64,000 nt of DNA from Romanomermis culicivorax (Eukaryota; Nematoda; Enoplea; Mermithida; Mermithidae), in assembly GCA_963922205.1 (NCBI GenBank), contig CAWUHX010000307.1, positions 310,001 to 374,000 on the forward strand. The letters are read 5' to 3'. Below the pieces are notes generated by a model. The model saw only the letters and a program-made list of their open reading frames with translations, searched no databases and was not told where the DNA came from. Made by a program: the position numbers and the translations under genes. Below are positions 8,796-20,156 of the stretch, piece after piece (positions within the stretch are counted from its first letter, which is position 1; each line of letters begins with the position of its first letter).

Positions 8796-9997
8796 TCAAG
8801 AAGGTCAAACTGAATGTGGTAGCTAATACACCCGAAAGGGAACCACAGCAGTTTGTCACTCCTGGTCAATTAGCCGAAACTCTGATTGATTATTGGGAGT
8901 GGCAACGGGAACAAAGGCGCTTAATTGGGCCGATCTCATTCGAAAATCCAGAGGTCGCCAATTACTTCGCCTTTGATCGCCAAGAAAGGCCGATCATTTA
9001 CAGAATGGTCAATGATGCTATGGCCGAAATTCATGATAATTACCGCCAGCAATTTGAAATGCAAGGTGGTTTCATGTTTGACGGAGAGCACGTCCCTGAG
9101 GAAATTTGGGAATGGATTATTTTAATTCTCATCCCCAGATGGCTTCAGGACTACGACGCCTCAGATGTCTTTACGGCCATTAGGTATGTGACCCTAATGA
9201 TCTTTCTTCAGTTGGATTTCGCTCCAATCATGCCAACGGCAATTGGTAGGTGGTATGCCCAGGCGTGTTCGTTTGCGAACAGACAACTAGTCGTTGAGGC
9301 CCAGGGAAACCGCGTAGACGATGTCTACATTGCAGCCTTTAATCAATATATTTTTATGGGCTCGCAAAGGTTAAACCAGATGGGTGTTAAGAGGAAGGCA
9401 CCAGGCGATGACAGGTCGCAAGCTGATAAATATCAGCGAACGGCTGCCAAGAGCCCGAGTAAGTTTAAAGTGCCTAGACTCCCTCCGGCTAAGAAACAAC
9501 CGCCGATGATACAACAATCATTGGCTACGACCAGCCAGAGGTCATATAGTGAAGCTGCTAGCACTTCTTATAAAAGTCCGCTTTCTCGATCAAAATCAAT
9601 ATCATCAAAATCTTTTAATTCAACTTACCGGACACAAAAACCACAACGCAGCAGCTCCACTAGCAGTGGTCAAAGGCAGCAGGGGAGAGACGATATGTTC
9701 TCAAACCCGGCCCCGTATAGGGCTAGACCGGGGTATGACCAAGGTCAACCCAGAGGAGGCTTCAGAGGGCGCCCTCAGCGACCCTACGGAGGCCGAGGAA
9801 CCTGGCAACACCAAGGTCAAGACCCGGATGCTCAATTCCATAATCCGAATTTTATGCCGCTAGGTAGACGCGGCGGGAGCCAACAAGGCCAAAATCGAGG
9901 CCAAGATGGAGGTCATACCCGAGGCCAACCAGGTCAGAGGGGGTACTATCAAGGTAGACCTCGAGGAGGCTACCGAGGCGGCGGGCAGCAGCAGTAA
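8742..9997 (+). CDS. ORF3: RNA-binding-like protein with RGG-rich tail, -1 frame to ORF2
   Basis: Frame is open from 8742 to a TAA at 9997 and overlaps the end of ORF2 by 54 bases in the -1 frame. The first in-frame ATG is only at 9005, yet the translation upstream of it (from about 8757) is protein-like, which points to frameshifting, splicing or a polyprotein. Residues 1-190 are a helical, Trp/Phe-rich globular region; then comes a basic Ser/Pro-rich stretch and a C-terminal 110 residues rich in RGG, RGR and GGxRG with many Gln, a common RNA-binding, condensate-forming tail. The layout recalls a nucleocapsid or Gag protein using RGG in place of zinc knuckles. I recognise no family. Confidence 0.6.
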
Positions 9998-10747
9998 ATA
10001 GCCGCATAAATTTTGGCCCAAAAATTTCTTTTTCGTATATATATATTTTTACTTATTTCATAAAACACAAAACCCAAAAACACTACTAAAATCACAAAAA
10101 ATCCAAAAAAAAAATCAAAAAACAAAAAATCCAAAAACATTATTTTCGGTGCTGCTGGCCATCAAAAATTTCCTTTTTGACAAAACCCGTGCAAAAACGC
10201 AACCGTAAAAAATATTTTAAATCTTTTGGCCACACTTTGCTCAAATTTTTTAGCGCATTTTAAAAATTTTGTGATATCCGTACATTCCCGCGTCGTCTTT
10301 TTGTATCGTCATATAATCTCGTATTTTAGTTTAATTTAGAAAAAATAGACACACGGGAAATCGATTTGCATGCGGTTAGACCCACGGCCAACGAATTGAC
10401 ACAGCATGCAGACCGAGCGGCCGAGCCCGAAACCGGCCACATTCGGCACCGACGTTTACGTCGTACTCCTTAGGGCAGGAGGTTATTCCATCAACGCCGA
10501 GGTCAAAATGGGCGTCACTTGCCAGCCATTGCGGCGAAGCCCTTGGTATTCGTTGTGTCCAATGACCAGCACAGGAGTTCTATTAGGACAGACTGTGAAA
10601 CGGGAGTCCGAGTGAGACAAACTGTTTATCAGGAGTCAGCCGGAATTGTAGATTTTTTCTTTTTTGATTAATTCTTTTTAATGCTGGGGTAACCCGGCCA
10701 AAAGTTTTTTTTCTACCTCCCGTAGGTCGGTTTCGACGCGCGAGGGA
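9998..10747 (+). other. 3' non-coding region with A-rich tract, up to the LTR
   Basis: It begins with T- and A-rich tracts (10,020-10,140 is mostly A with scattered CC), then more balanced sequence. No supported ORF. A purine run GCGAGGGA immediately precedes the LTR and could be its polypurine tract. Confidence 0.5.
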
Positions 10748-11358
10748 TGTCGGGCACCCTGTTGATGCCAATTCGTGTGGGGAAATCGACATGCAAATCG
10801 ACGAAAGGGACGACCAGTGGCGCAGACATTTGCATAAAATGGAGCGCCAAAGAAAGAACGAAAGTGATAGTGAAAATCATTGTTCACTATATTCGAGTTT
10901 TTGTTATATTTTGACTATTTTGCTGGCATCCCTAAATACAATTTTCCCAGCAACTTGTTTTCTTTATGAGTATTTCACTGTGGTATACCCACATTCTTTT
11001 GCATATTTCGCCGGACATATTGCTTAATATATTCGTTATTTATTTAGATTATTCGCGTCGACGAAGGCGGAGGGCCAGAGGCCCAGGCGCCGGCTTACAT
11101 CAGGTAAGCTTTGGGAAACCCTTTACGGGTTATACCCGAGTAAGTTTATCCCAGAGAGGATTCCTTCTCTCATCTAGGAGACTGCGGAGGTCCTTGGTAA
11201 GGCCCCGCTCTTTAGAGTTAAGTTTATCTTTGTTGTCGTAGGTCTGGGGATAACCGGACTGTTGCACTATCACCGAGGCTTAGCCAAGGGATCAGTTCTA
11301 ACAGGTCAGTTCAGACCCGATCTTTTCTTACGCCTCTTAAGGAAAGACCTGCACAACA
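10748..11358 (+). repeat. LTR of family X (probable 3' LTR of the exonuclease module)
   Basis: A 611-bp sequence beginning TGTCGGGCACC and ending GCACAACA. It matches, with scattered differences, the solo LTR at 43,672-44,285, which begins TGTTGGGCACC, ends in the same ACAACA and carries target duplications, so the ends are well defined. Here the flanks do not match (ggga versus tact), as expected for a 3' LTR of a larger element. Both copies contain a conserved donor-like GTAAG (near 11,103) and an acceptor-like GTAG (near 11,238). No 5' LTR is present in the window. Confidence 0.65.
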
Positions 11359-12568
11359 TACTGTAGCCATGTGAATTTTGATTTTTGCGCAGAATGAATG
11401 CCATCACGATACTCAGTATGTAAAACTACTCAAAATATCTCTTTTTGAGATATTATTAATTTGTAACTTATCATAGGTCAATGGAGCAGAAGGTAGAACC
11501 TCTCAGAAATCATGTCTTTAGCATTCTATCAAATTGATTTTAAAATATTTTCTCAATATTTTCTTAGATTCTACTATGCGTGAGCTTAACATTTTTTTCA
11601 ATTTTTTTTCAGTATTCGGCAATTTAACTTCAACTGCCACATTTTTTTCGTTTCAGTAGCTGTCTGTTGAGTAATTCTGTTTCAACTGTTTGATGGCTTC
11701 TTTGTGTCGAGATGCACATTCTATAATTCAGCAGACTTTATAAAGCTGCAAATTTTTTTCTCAAACAGGAAGGATTTTTTTAGAACATGTTTCTGCTCAA
11801 AAAAGCTTATATAGCTGCTGTTTGTATAGAAGTTATAATGATTAATACTTATTTTATCCAGCGTTTTGAGTAGTACTCATTATGTACATCTCAAGGAGGG
11901 CTTTAGTACCTGTTTTATTTTTACTCTACATGAATTTTATAAATCAAAACATAATTTAATCTGAATCAGAGTTTCAACCAAATCTTTCATTACCTAGTGG
12001 TCGACAGAGTAGAAAAATATTTCTCAACGCATTTTATAAACTTACTGGATTATTGTTATCCTGAGAGAATGCTATTCTGAAACTATAGATACCTTTGAAA
12101 AAAAGGAGAGTCCTATACTGAAAAATTCTCTTTTGTAAACAGAACTGCCAACATTTGAAACAAAAACTCTCATAGTTTTGTCTGTAATAATCGGGTATTT
12201 GAAGCTTTATAAAAAATTGATTTCTGATAAATGTAATTTCACCAGCCTTTTTGACTATGCACTGCACAGTAGAATAAGTCTGATATGAAATGCATATTAT
12301 ATGTATGATTCATTTGTATACCGATCGCTATTGACTTTTTTCATTTTTTTTCTAATGTTCTTTATTCCTTTTTGTTATGCAGCTATAATAATAATATTAT
12401 TATTCTTTTTTTAAATACATTTTTCCAGTGCACTGTAACTACACTTCATTCATTATGAAATGACTGATGCAGCGGTTGAATTTTCGGCAAACCCAATTTA
12501 ATTGGAGATCAGGAAAACAGTTTTGATAATCTTGGAGTTATTGAAAAGAGTGATCATCAAAGTGTCTG
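11359..12568. other. Unassigned 1.2 kb between family X LTR and the Ty3-type element
   Basis: AT-rich, with no protein-like ORF and no recognised repeat. A short inverted repeat (AATATCTC/GAGATATT) lies near 11,435. Confidence 0.5.
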
Positions 12569-13456
12569 TGTAACGTACCTGCTAACACAGTACTGTAAAT
12601 ATATAGCATACTGTATGTGATAGTCATTTATTAAATATTATTTCATTTTCGTAATTTATCATCTCAAGAGTGTCTGGGATTCACACCCAAACATTCCTGT
12701 AAAATTACGTGAAGTACTTTATTTTGATCCTTCCACACCCCCGTAGCTGCTATTGACCCAATTAAGACGCCCCAATTAATTTTCACAATGGCAGCTGGTC
12801 CCCTAGAACCTACACTAAACTACACATTCCACGGCTACCGAAATTCCTCATAAAAATCGTAAACAACACCTGCACACAGTAAAAAGTAAAAGCCCGGCCA
12901 GCCAGTAGTCTCAAGTGGGATGATAGCAATGGTCCCACAAAACATGTGTACACAGAGGAAATAGATACAGAAGCATGCACAGAAGCACAGAGGTGTGGCT
13001 AAGCCCACCATAGGAAGCAAGCACAGAGAAGACATGAAAAGCCTACCGTACTAGGAAAGCATTGGAGGGCGTGACCAAATTAGCGAGAATAACTGAGCAG
13101 GAAGCAGCGATTGGCTGAAGAAGATGGACAGAAGCAAGACCAACCGCGACGCCCAGGGAGTCACCAAAGAAGCCCTATTTAAGGAGAAGCAAAGCATGAT
13201 TTAGTCAGTTCTCGGTTTTCACAATTTTTAGTGTTATTTGCAAGCGCCATTTTATTTGCAAGCGAGATTTTCTTTTCGGAAGCAGTTAAGCCATGTTAGT
13301 AATCGCAAGGGTTGTATTGTATCTCGTCAATGAATCAAGCGATCGTCAATCCCGCAATTTGTGTTATTGTGCCGCGCGGTATTCCCCTACTCCGTGGTAC
13401 ATGGCTTCACCACCCATTCAGGATAGAGTAAAGTACTCCCAAATCTGGTCGTTACA
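12569..13456 (+). repeat. 5' LTR of outer Ty3-type element
   Basis: 888 bp, TGTAACG to CGTTACA. It matches the 3' LTR at 25,293-26,162 with several percent difference by eye. A TATTTAAGG motif near 13,189, about 260 bp before the end, could be the TATA element. Confidence 0.9.
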
Positions 13457-13461
13457 TATTT

Positions 13462-13479
13462 TGGTGACCGTACCATACC
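13462..13479 (+). promoter_or_regulatory. Primer-binding site of outer element
   Basis: TGGTGACCGTACC lies 5 bases after the LTR end. The initial TGG complements the CCA end of a tRNA. The same motif follows the LTR of the inner element. I cannot name the primer tRNA. Confidence 0.6.
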
Positions 13480-13700
13480 GTTAACCACTGGAACTCCCTG
13501 CTCCAATCAGGTGCATCCTTTATCCGGGCATCCCCAAGCATTAGATAATACAGTAGTAATTGTTTCCTACAGTAAGACAGATATTCATAGAAAGCAAATT
13601 GGAAATCCCCTCCAACGAAACATTAAGCGATACATTTTTACGAATACAGTGTGAGGCAAAAATTGAAGCATTTAAACAGAAATCACAGTAAAAACCAAGA

Positions 13701-15440
13701 ATGACCCACCAAATGCAAGATCATTTAGGAGAAATCGTTAGAGAACAGATAAAAGATTTATTTTTGGAACATTTTCGTACTCTGCGCACACAATTGAACT
13801 AGAATACAGTAAACCCTACCCTAATTGACGATCTAAGAACAGCAAACATTCGTAAAAACTTGGCAAATATTTTTTACGTGAAACCTACGGTATTCACGGG
13901 CGGCGTGACCCAACATTTTGGTGAATGGAATAAACATCTAGAAAAATTCATGGCACTCCAAGGCATGAAAGATACAGACATACAGTTAAAGTTGGCATGC
14001 TTAGAGATTCATTTAGGAGGAGCCGCGTTAGCAAAATTCAAAAGTCTAGCCAATTCTGAAAACCCTCCCAACACATACAAGCAGTATAAAATCACATTGC
14101 AGGCCTTCTTCCCAATTAATCAAGATAATGAGCTACATCATCAATTTTTGCCAGAGAGGAAACAAAAACGATCAGAAACAGCAACTGAATTCTTGTTTGA
14201 TATAGAACACCTAGCAACTCTCGACTACCCCAACTTTAACACAGATGCACGAGAAATGATCATAAAACCCCTTTTTGTAGAAGGCATGCAAAATGAAATC
14301 AGGGAAGCAATTAAGTATAGACAATTTGCAACACTAAAAGAAATGTCAGATGGAGCAGCTTACATTGAACAGCAAATCCTTGGAAATGAGCTAAAATCCA
14401 ACACCCTTCCATTTATACCTCCAAAACCCGAACCCATCTTTTCCCTAACCAAAAATATGGACCAACAGGACCTCTTGCATCAATTAGAACAACAAGTAAA
14501 AGATTTACAGTTGCAGATCAAACAAAAACCTCAACCCCACAACAGAGTAACTACAACTGCTTCAGTAACAACATTTTCAGCAGGAATAATGCTTACAGGA
14601 GCAATACTACTCCTAGGCAACCCACATGCTTTCAGTGTGGACAACTCGGACATGTAGCTTGAAATTGTAATTCAGTAGGGATCTGAAAATCATGTGAAAT
14701 TTGTTTTCATGATAATCACATTACGCGTGATTGTAAAAGCCGATGCATTCACTGCTCCCAAACAGGACATAGATCTGATAACTGCCTTTCAAAATCCTAC
14801 TCAAATTTTCAATGTTTTCTATGCAAGCAGAAAGGTCATACAAGTAGGTATTGCCCAAACCAACAAAGTCGTAATATTCAAAATTGCATTGAGTACAGAC
14901 AACCCCAACCCCTAATGGACATTGATGACCCTGCATTCTACTCAACATTACCCACCATAACTAACGGCCCTCAGACTACTTTAGGAACTATAATGCCAAC
15001 CACCCATCGCCGCAGTCAGGAGGAATACGTTCTCAACTTGGACATTCCCGATTGGTGTGCAATGTCACCACCCCCCACACCCGAGGCCGACAAAGTTGTA
15101 AAATCGCCGCCTACCATCCCCCCAGATTACAAAATTCCGCAAAAACAAACCGCCTATTCGCCCACTGCCCCAGAGACACCCTCCAAAACCAGAGGTAACC
15201 TCCCATCCCTCTTACAGGGCCTCACCCAAGAACCCTACAGATTCCGCCCCTGCCAAACACTATTGCTGACCCCCACGAGTAAGCAAATCCAAACCCCATC
15301 CCATGACTCAACTTCTAAAGTTTTACAGACTGGTCAGATTACAAACCGGCCACCCCCTCAGCTCAAAACCGCAAAATGCCAACAATGGACACACCAAACC
15401 GACCAGAATGGAAAAACACAATGCCCCGCCGCCTCCAATA
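13701..15440 (+). pseudogene. gag of outer element, broken
   Basis: The ATG at 13,701 aligns with the intact gag start at 17,982. An in-frame TAG at 13,800 breaks it after 33 codons; the frame then continues with the matrix/capsid-like region (13,860-14,570), which closely resembles the inner gag. The nucleic-acid-binding region (about 14,620-14,870) still shows the cysteine/histidine spacing of four CCHC knuckles but with stops and a frame change. The proline-rich C-terminal part reads on from 14,915 and continues without a stop into a hydrophobic segment that starts the envelope-like block. Non-functional as it stands. Confidence 0.8.
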
Positions 15441-16968
15441 AAAAATTATGTTGGCCGTTGTTTTGTATCTTTTTCTGTATAATAATCCTCACATCATGTA
15501 GTGCCCAATTTCAGATCTCTGGAACTTCATTGAGCAGTGGAACTCAGTCAGCATACCAAAACTTGTATCATGTATGCCCCCTTCCACAGTAGACAAACCA
15601 GTACAGACATTTGGAAAAATCTATATCCCCTCCACTAAACCCCACATAACAGATGCATAAAAATTCAGTGTTCACAAATGGAAAATTTGTACTAATACTG
15701 GATTTTTTGGCTCAAAAGGTATTGTTTTTGACCAAACCGAAATGCAAAATCTAACCCGGCATGTTTGTAAGGCAATCATTATAGACAAAGAACATAATGG
15801 TCAAAAATTATACGAAACCCAACCAGGATTTTGGTCAACAAAAAACTCCCTTAGCATATAATACACATGGTGTTGTACAGACCACTGTATGTCGGTCAAT
15901 AACGTCATCATAGAGATAGGACAAATTGAATCTTTGAATGGAAAATCAATGACAGGTACATTAGGTGACCTGGGGTCATGCAAACCGACATCAGGTCATT
16001 GTGTAACGGCAGACGGGTCCATTATCTGGAATGAAACAGCATTCGAAAACTTATGCCCCTTCAAATACAAAACTACACATCCCGTAAAACTGACGCAAAC
16101 CCACATGATAATAGAAGAGCTACAAGGTGCATTCTCCGTCAAAAATACACTCTTTTCAAACCCCAACTGCCCAGAAATCCAAGACAGTGTCCTAACCAAA
16201 CAGGGCATTGTTGTGCAGCTAGACAAAAGCACCCCACATCCTAACGCCTTTTTAACCCCAAAAATCGATGAAACCCATACTACACTCTAGGATTTTGACG
16301 ATTTTGAACCCATTAATGCAAAACTAAACTATCTAGCAGATAAAATCCAGGAATTCGAGATCCAAAATTTCAAAAATGTCTGGAGTGAATTATGCAGACA
16401 GGCACAGCATCACCTTGATCTAGTATGGCAAATTTTACGCCTCGATGCAACCCTTGGGGCACGTGCATTCCTACAACGAACTGACATAATAGCAGAATTC
16501 ACAGGAGATGCCCTCACAGTCTGGACCTGTAAGCAGGTAAACGCATCTAAAGTCTTTTACAACCATAAAATCATCGAAACATGCTACAAACTTTTACCTA
16601 TTATCATGGGAACCGAACTCATGTTTTTGAACCCAGAAGGCAACGATTTGACTCCTTTCTCACAAACTGTAGATTGCCATCACAGGCATGTAGCCCTTTA
16701 CAAGCAGAATAATACATGGGTCAGTGAAACAGGATTCCCGCATGTCACAGATCTACACTTAGAAATCATATGGAACCGTAATTTCTCCCTCTTCCATTTC
16801 AACACACCTGCAATTTTTCATGATCAACTCGCAACCATTTCAACCAACTTACTCTTTTTGAAACAATACATTTACAAAACTCACACACTTGAAAACGTTA
16901 AAAAACTCATCAATTACACCACCCAAATGTCTCTTAACTCCGATACAGTTTACAACATGATCTCAGGC
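15441..16968 (+). pseudogene. Envelope-like glycoprotein region, broken, N-terminal part
   Basis: It starts with a hydrophobic, Cys-rich segment (about 15,447-15,500) ending in TSCSAQ, which looks like a signal peptide with its cleavage site and is in frame with the gag C-terminus. It continues through a Cys-rich ectodomain with candidate N-glycosylation sites (for example near 16,030), in pieces separated by stops at 15,592 and 16,288 and by frame changes. The spacing of cysteines and Trp/Gly in the piece at 15,889-16,290 vaguely recalls gB-like glycoproteins of chuviruses, which other LTR elements have captured; that resemblance is from memory and weak. The membrane anchor lies at 21,414-21,500, beyond the inserted inner element. 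Confidence 0.6.
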
Positions 16969-17830
16969 ATGTAGCATACTGTATGTGATATTCGTTTATT
17001 TTCATATATTCTCATTTATTAATTTATCGTCTCAAGGATGTCTGGGATTCACACCCAAACATTCCTACAAAATTACGTGAAGTACTTTATTTTGATCCGT
17101 TCACACCCCGGTAGCCCAATTAAGATGCCCTAATTAATCTGCACAAACGGCAGCTGTTCCCCTAGAACCTACACTAAACTACACATTCCACAGCTACCGT
17201 AATCCCCCGTAAAAGTCGTAAACAACACCTGCACACAGTAAAATACCTAGAAGCCCCGCCGTACAATAGTCTCAAGTGTAACAGTAGCGGCGGCCCCACA
17301 AAACGTGTGTATACAGAGAAACCGATACAGGAAGCATGCACAGAAGCACAGAGGTGTGGCCAAGCCCACCGTAGAAAGCAAGCAAAGCACAGAAAGCATA
17401 CAGTACCAGAAAAGCATTAGAGAGGCGTAGTTAAGAAAGCATGAAAAGCGTAGCCGGAAACGACGATTGGCGGAAGAAAATGGACAGAAGCTCGACCTCC
17501 CGCAGCGTCCAGGGAGTGGCCAAAATCGCCGTATAAAAGAAGAAGCAAAGCGTGATTTTGATCATTATATTCTGGTTCTTATTCTGGTATCGTTTTATTC
17601 TTGATCCGCGCTCGCCCCGTCTTTATACATTTGCAAGCGGCCGACTATTCGAAAGCATTTAAACCGAGGCCCCCGTCCGTATTTTAATCCGAAGCGCGTA
17701 TATTTATCGACGTTCAAGCGACCGTCGAATTAGCCGTTGTTGTTGTAACCGCTCGCCCTGCCCCGTATTTGCCCCGCCGTATCGACCGATTGGTCCAAGT
17801 AAAGTACCTCACAGAAATCTGGTCGTTACA
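16969..17830 (+). repeat. 5' LTR of inner element, first 32 bp missing
   Basis: Begins at ATGTAGCATACTG, which corresponds to position 20,159 of the 3' copy, and ends GGTCGTTACA. Otherwise apparently identical to 20,159-21,020. Confidence 0.9.
17531..17539 (+). promoter_or_regulatory. Candidate TATA box in inner LTR
   Basis: GTATAAAAG, about 300 bp before the LTR end, at a position suited to the U3 promoter; the same sequence occurs in the 3' copy. Confidence 0.45.
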
Positions 17831-17836
17831 TATTTT

Positions 17837-17854
17837 TGGTGACCGTACTGTACC
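17837..17854 (+). promoter_or_regulatory. Primer-binding site of inner element
   Basis: TGGTGACCGTACTGTACC, six bases after the LTR. It has the same TGGTGACCGTAC core as the outer element. Confidence 0.6.
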
Positions 17855-17981
17855 GTTAACCACTGGAACTCCCTGCCCCATTAAGGTGCATCCTATATCC
17901 GGGCATCCCTAAGCAGTAATCGCATACAGTCGTAATCGTTTCCTACAGTAGGACAGACATTCGTAAAAGCACAAACTGAAA

Positions 17982-20156
17982 ATGACCCTCCATACAAGAG
18001 ACCACTTAGGAGAAATTGTAAGAGAGCAAATCAACGAACTTTTTGCAGAAAATTTTCGAACTTTGCACACACAATTGAGCAAAAACACTATGAATCCCAC
18101 CCTGATAGACGATTTGAGAACGGCCAACATCCGTAACAGTATGACAAACAATTTTTATGCAAAACCTACAGTATTTACGGGAGGAGTAACCCAACATTTC
18201 GGCCAATGGAGCAAGCGACTAGAGCAGTTCATGATACTACAAGGCATGAAAGATACTGACGAGCAACTCAAATTAGCATGTTTTGAAATTCATTTGGGTG
18301 GTGCAGCATTAGCAAAATTCAAAAGTTTAGAAAATTCTGAAAACCCACCCCAAACGTATGAACAGTATAAAACTGCATTACAAGCATGTTTCCCCGACCA
18401 CAGAGACACAGATTTACACCAACATTTTTTGCATGAACGGAAACAAAAAAGTTCGGAAACTGTCATTGAATTTTTGTTTGACCTCGAGCATCTAGCGACC
18501 CTCGCCTACCCCAATTTTAATTCAGAGGCACGAGAAATGATAATCAAACCCCTTTTCATGGAAGGCATGCAGACCGAAATTAGAGAGGCACTCAAGTACA
18601 AACGATTCACCTCCCTAGCAGACATGTCTGATGAAGCAGCTTATGTTGAACAACAAATTTTCAGAAACAGATTGAAATCTAGCCCCATACCCCTCATATC
18701 CCCTGAATCGGAACCCATTCTTTCATTAGGCAATTACACTGAACAGCAGGGAATCCTACATAAATTGGAACAAGTCATGGAGTTGCAATTGCAAATACTG
18801 CGAAATTCTCAAACCCAACCCCAGCATGATAACAGTAGTTTGAGACAGATCACATGTTTTCAATGCAATCAAGTCGGGCATTTCGCCAGAAATTGTAATT
18901 CACCAGGTACTCAAAAGTCATGCCAAATTTGCTTTAGGAGTAATCACATGACTCGAGACTGTAAAAGCAGATGCATTCACTGTTCTCAGACTGGTCACAG
19001 ATCCAGCCATTGCATATCAAAAAGCTACTCAAATGCAGAATGTTTTCTTTGTAAGCAAAAAGGTCACACGAGTAGATATTGCCCCAACCAAATGACCCCT
19101 AACATCCAAAATCACATTGAAGAGAGACTACCCCCTCCACAAATGAACATTGATGTCCCAGTCATGTACTCCACATTGCCCACTGTCCAGCATCAACCTC
19201 AACATGCTTTAAATACAGTTCTGCCCAGCAGTCATAAGCAGTTTGACCCCCAGTATGTCCTTGACATACCCCTTCATGATACAAGCAGCACTTCAAAAAT
19301 TGCATCACCAAAAAGCAGTGACATGTTGAAATCCAAACTCCCCCAGCCAAAAATTGCACAGAAACATAAACATCCTGAAACCAGTGAGACGTCCAAAACT
19401 GAACCAGCATACAAAAAGGAACGCCCAATGTTTTCACAATTGCAGGACCTTCCCACAGACCCCAACACATTCCCCAGGCGAAAAACTTCTCTTCCTACCC
19501 CCAAAGCACGAAAAAATCGTAAAATTCATTTTGCAGCTAGCATTTCCCAGAGTAAAAGTAGTGGAATCTGCAGTTCTAGTTTAAACGACGTCAGCAAGCC
19601 CCAAATCCCCCATCCCAATACATGCATCGCCCCTGTTTCTTGTCCCCTGCCAGCAAAAAATTCAACCGCCCAATCTCATTTTCCCACCCAAAACAAACAG
19701 AAACGTCTTCATACATTCCCATGGCTAAAAAGCAAAGTAGAATCGACCAAGAGTGACAGGATTGAAGCGGAAAAAGCTGAGTTAATCAATTTCTTATCCA
19801 AATATCAGCCCCTTCACACTGAGTCAAAAACACATGTGAGTCACAGGCCACTTGTCTCCCACAGCATTGGTACAAGTAATTATAAACACAGACACAGACC
19901 CCTTTTTCGAAAACCACCAAAAGCAAAACAAAGCATCAAACACAAAGTTGAGCAACTTAAGAAAGCTGATGTTATCAATCAAAGCACATCCCCTTCATGT
20001 AAAACAGGCAGATCAATCGTTCAGACAAATTCCCCAATTCCCCCTATCCCTCCAAGTCTTCGACCCCAAAACCCTCTCTCCCTCGACCCCCTTGAACGAG
20101 GACGTTCAACTCTGGAAGGAGGGAAATGTAACGTACCTGCTAAAGCAGTACTGTAA
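17982..20156 (+). CDS. gag: Intact Gag (with residual pol sequence) of inner element
   Basis: A 724-residue ORF from ATG at 17,982 to a TAA inside the 3' LTR. Residues 1-270 are a helical matrix/capsid-like region of the Ty3 type. Four CCHC knuckles (CX2CX4HX4C) follow at about residues 292-368: CFQCNQVGHFARNC, CQICFRSNHMTRDC, CIHCSQTGHRSSHC and CFLCKQKGHTSRYC. Four knuckles is more than the one or two of most retroelements. Then comes a Pro/Ser/Lys-rich tail. From about residue 590 the sequence aligns with the stretch just before RT in the outer element, so envelope and protease have been deleted in frame; it then switches to the pol 3' end. It should assemble particles and bind RNA but makes no enzymes. 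Confidence 0.85.
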   Translation: MTLHTRDHLGEIVREQINELFAENFRTLHTQLSKNTMNPTLIDDLRTANIRNSMTNNFYAKPTVFTGGVTQHFGQWSKRLEQFMILQGMKDTDEQLKLACFEIHLGGAALAKFKSLENSENPPQTYEQYKTALQACFPDHRDTDLHQHFLHERKQKSSETVIEFLFDLEHLATLAYPNFNSEAREMIIKPLFMEGMQTEIREALKYKRFTSLADMSDEAAYVEQQIFRNRLKSSPIPLISPESEPILSLGNYTEQQGILHKLEQVMELQLQILRNSQTQPQHDNSSLRQITCFQCNQVGHFARNCNSPGTQKSCQICFRSNHMTRDCKSRCIHCSQTGHRSSHCISKSYSNAECFLCKQKGHTSRYCPNQMTPNIQNHIEERLPPPQMNIDVPVMYSTLPTVQHQPQHALNTVLPSSHKQFDPQYVLDIPLHDTSSTSKIASPKSSDMLKSKLPQPKIAQKHKHPETSETSKTEPAYKKERPMFSQLQDLPTDPNTFPRRKTSLPTPKARKNRKIHFAASISQSKSSGICSSSLNDVSKPQIPHPNTCIAPVSCPLPAKNSTAQSHFPTQNKQKRLHTFPWLKSKVESTKSDRIEAEKAELINFLSKYQPLHTESKTHVSHRPLVSHSIGTSNYKHRHRPLFRKPPKAKQSIKHKVEQLKKADVINQSTSPSCKTGRSIVQTNSPIPPIPPSLRPQNPLSLDPLERGRSTLEGGKCNVPAKAVL
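20114..20126 (+). promoter_or_regulatory. Polypurine tract of inner element
   Basis: GGAAGGAGGGAAA directly before the 3' LTR, the usual plus-strand primer. Confidence 0.65.

Noticed and set aside
10406-10615. 69-residue ORF downstream of the RGG protein
   Set aside because: No ATG context, motif or continuation; in the non-coding part before the LTR.
12835-13035. Minus-strand 66-residue ORF repeated at 25,559-25,759
   Set aside because: The repetition only reflects the two LTRs of one element.
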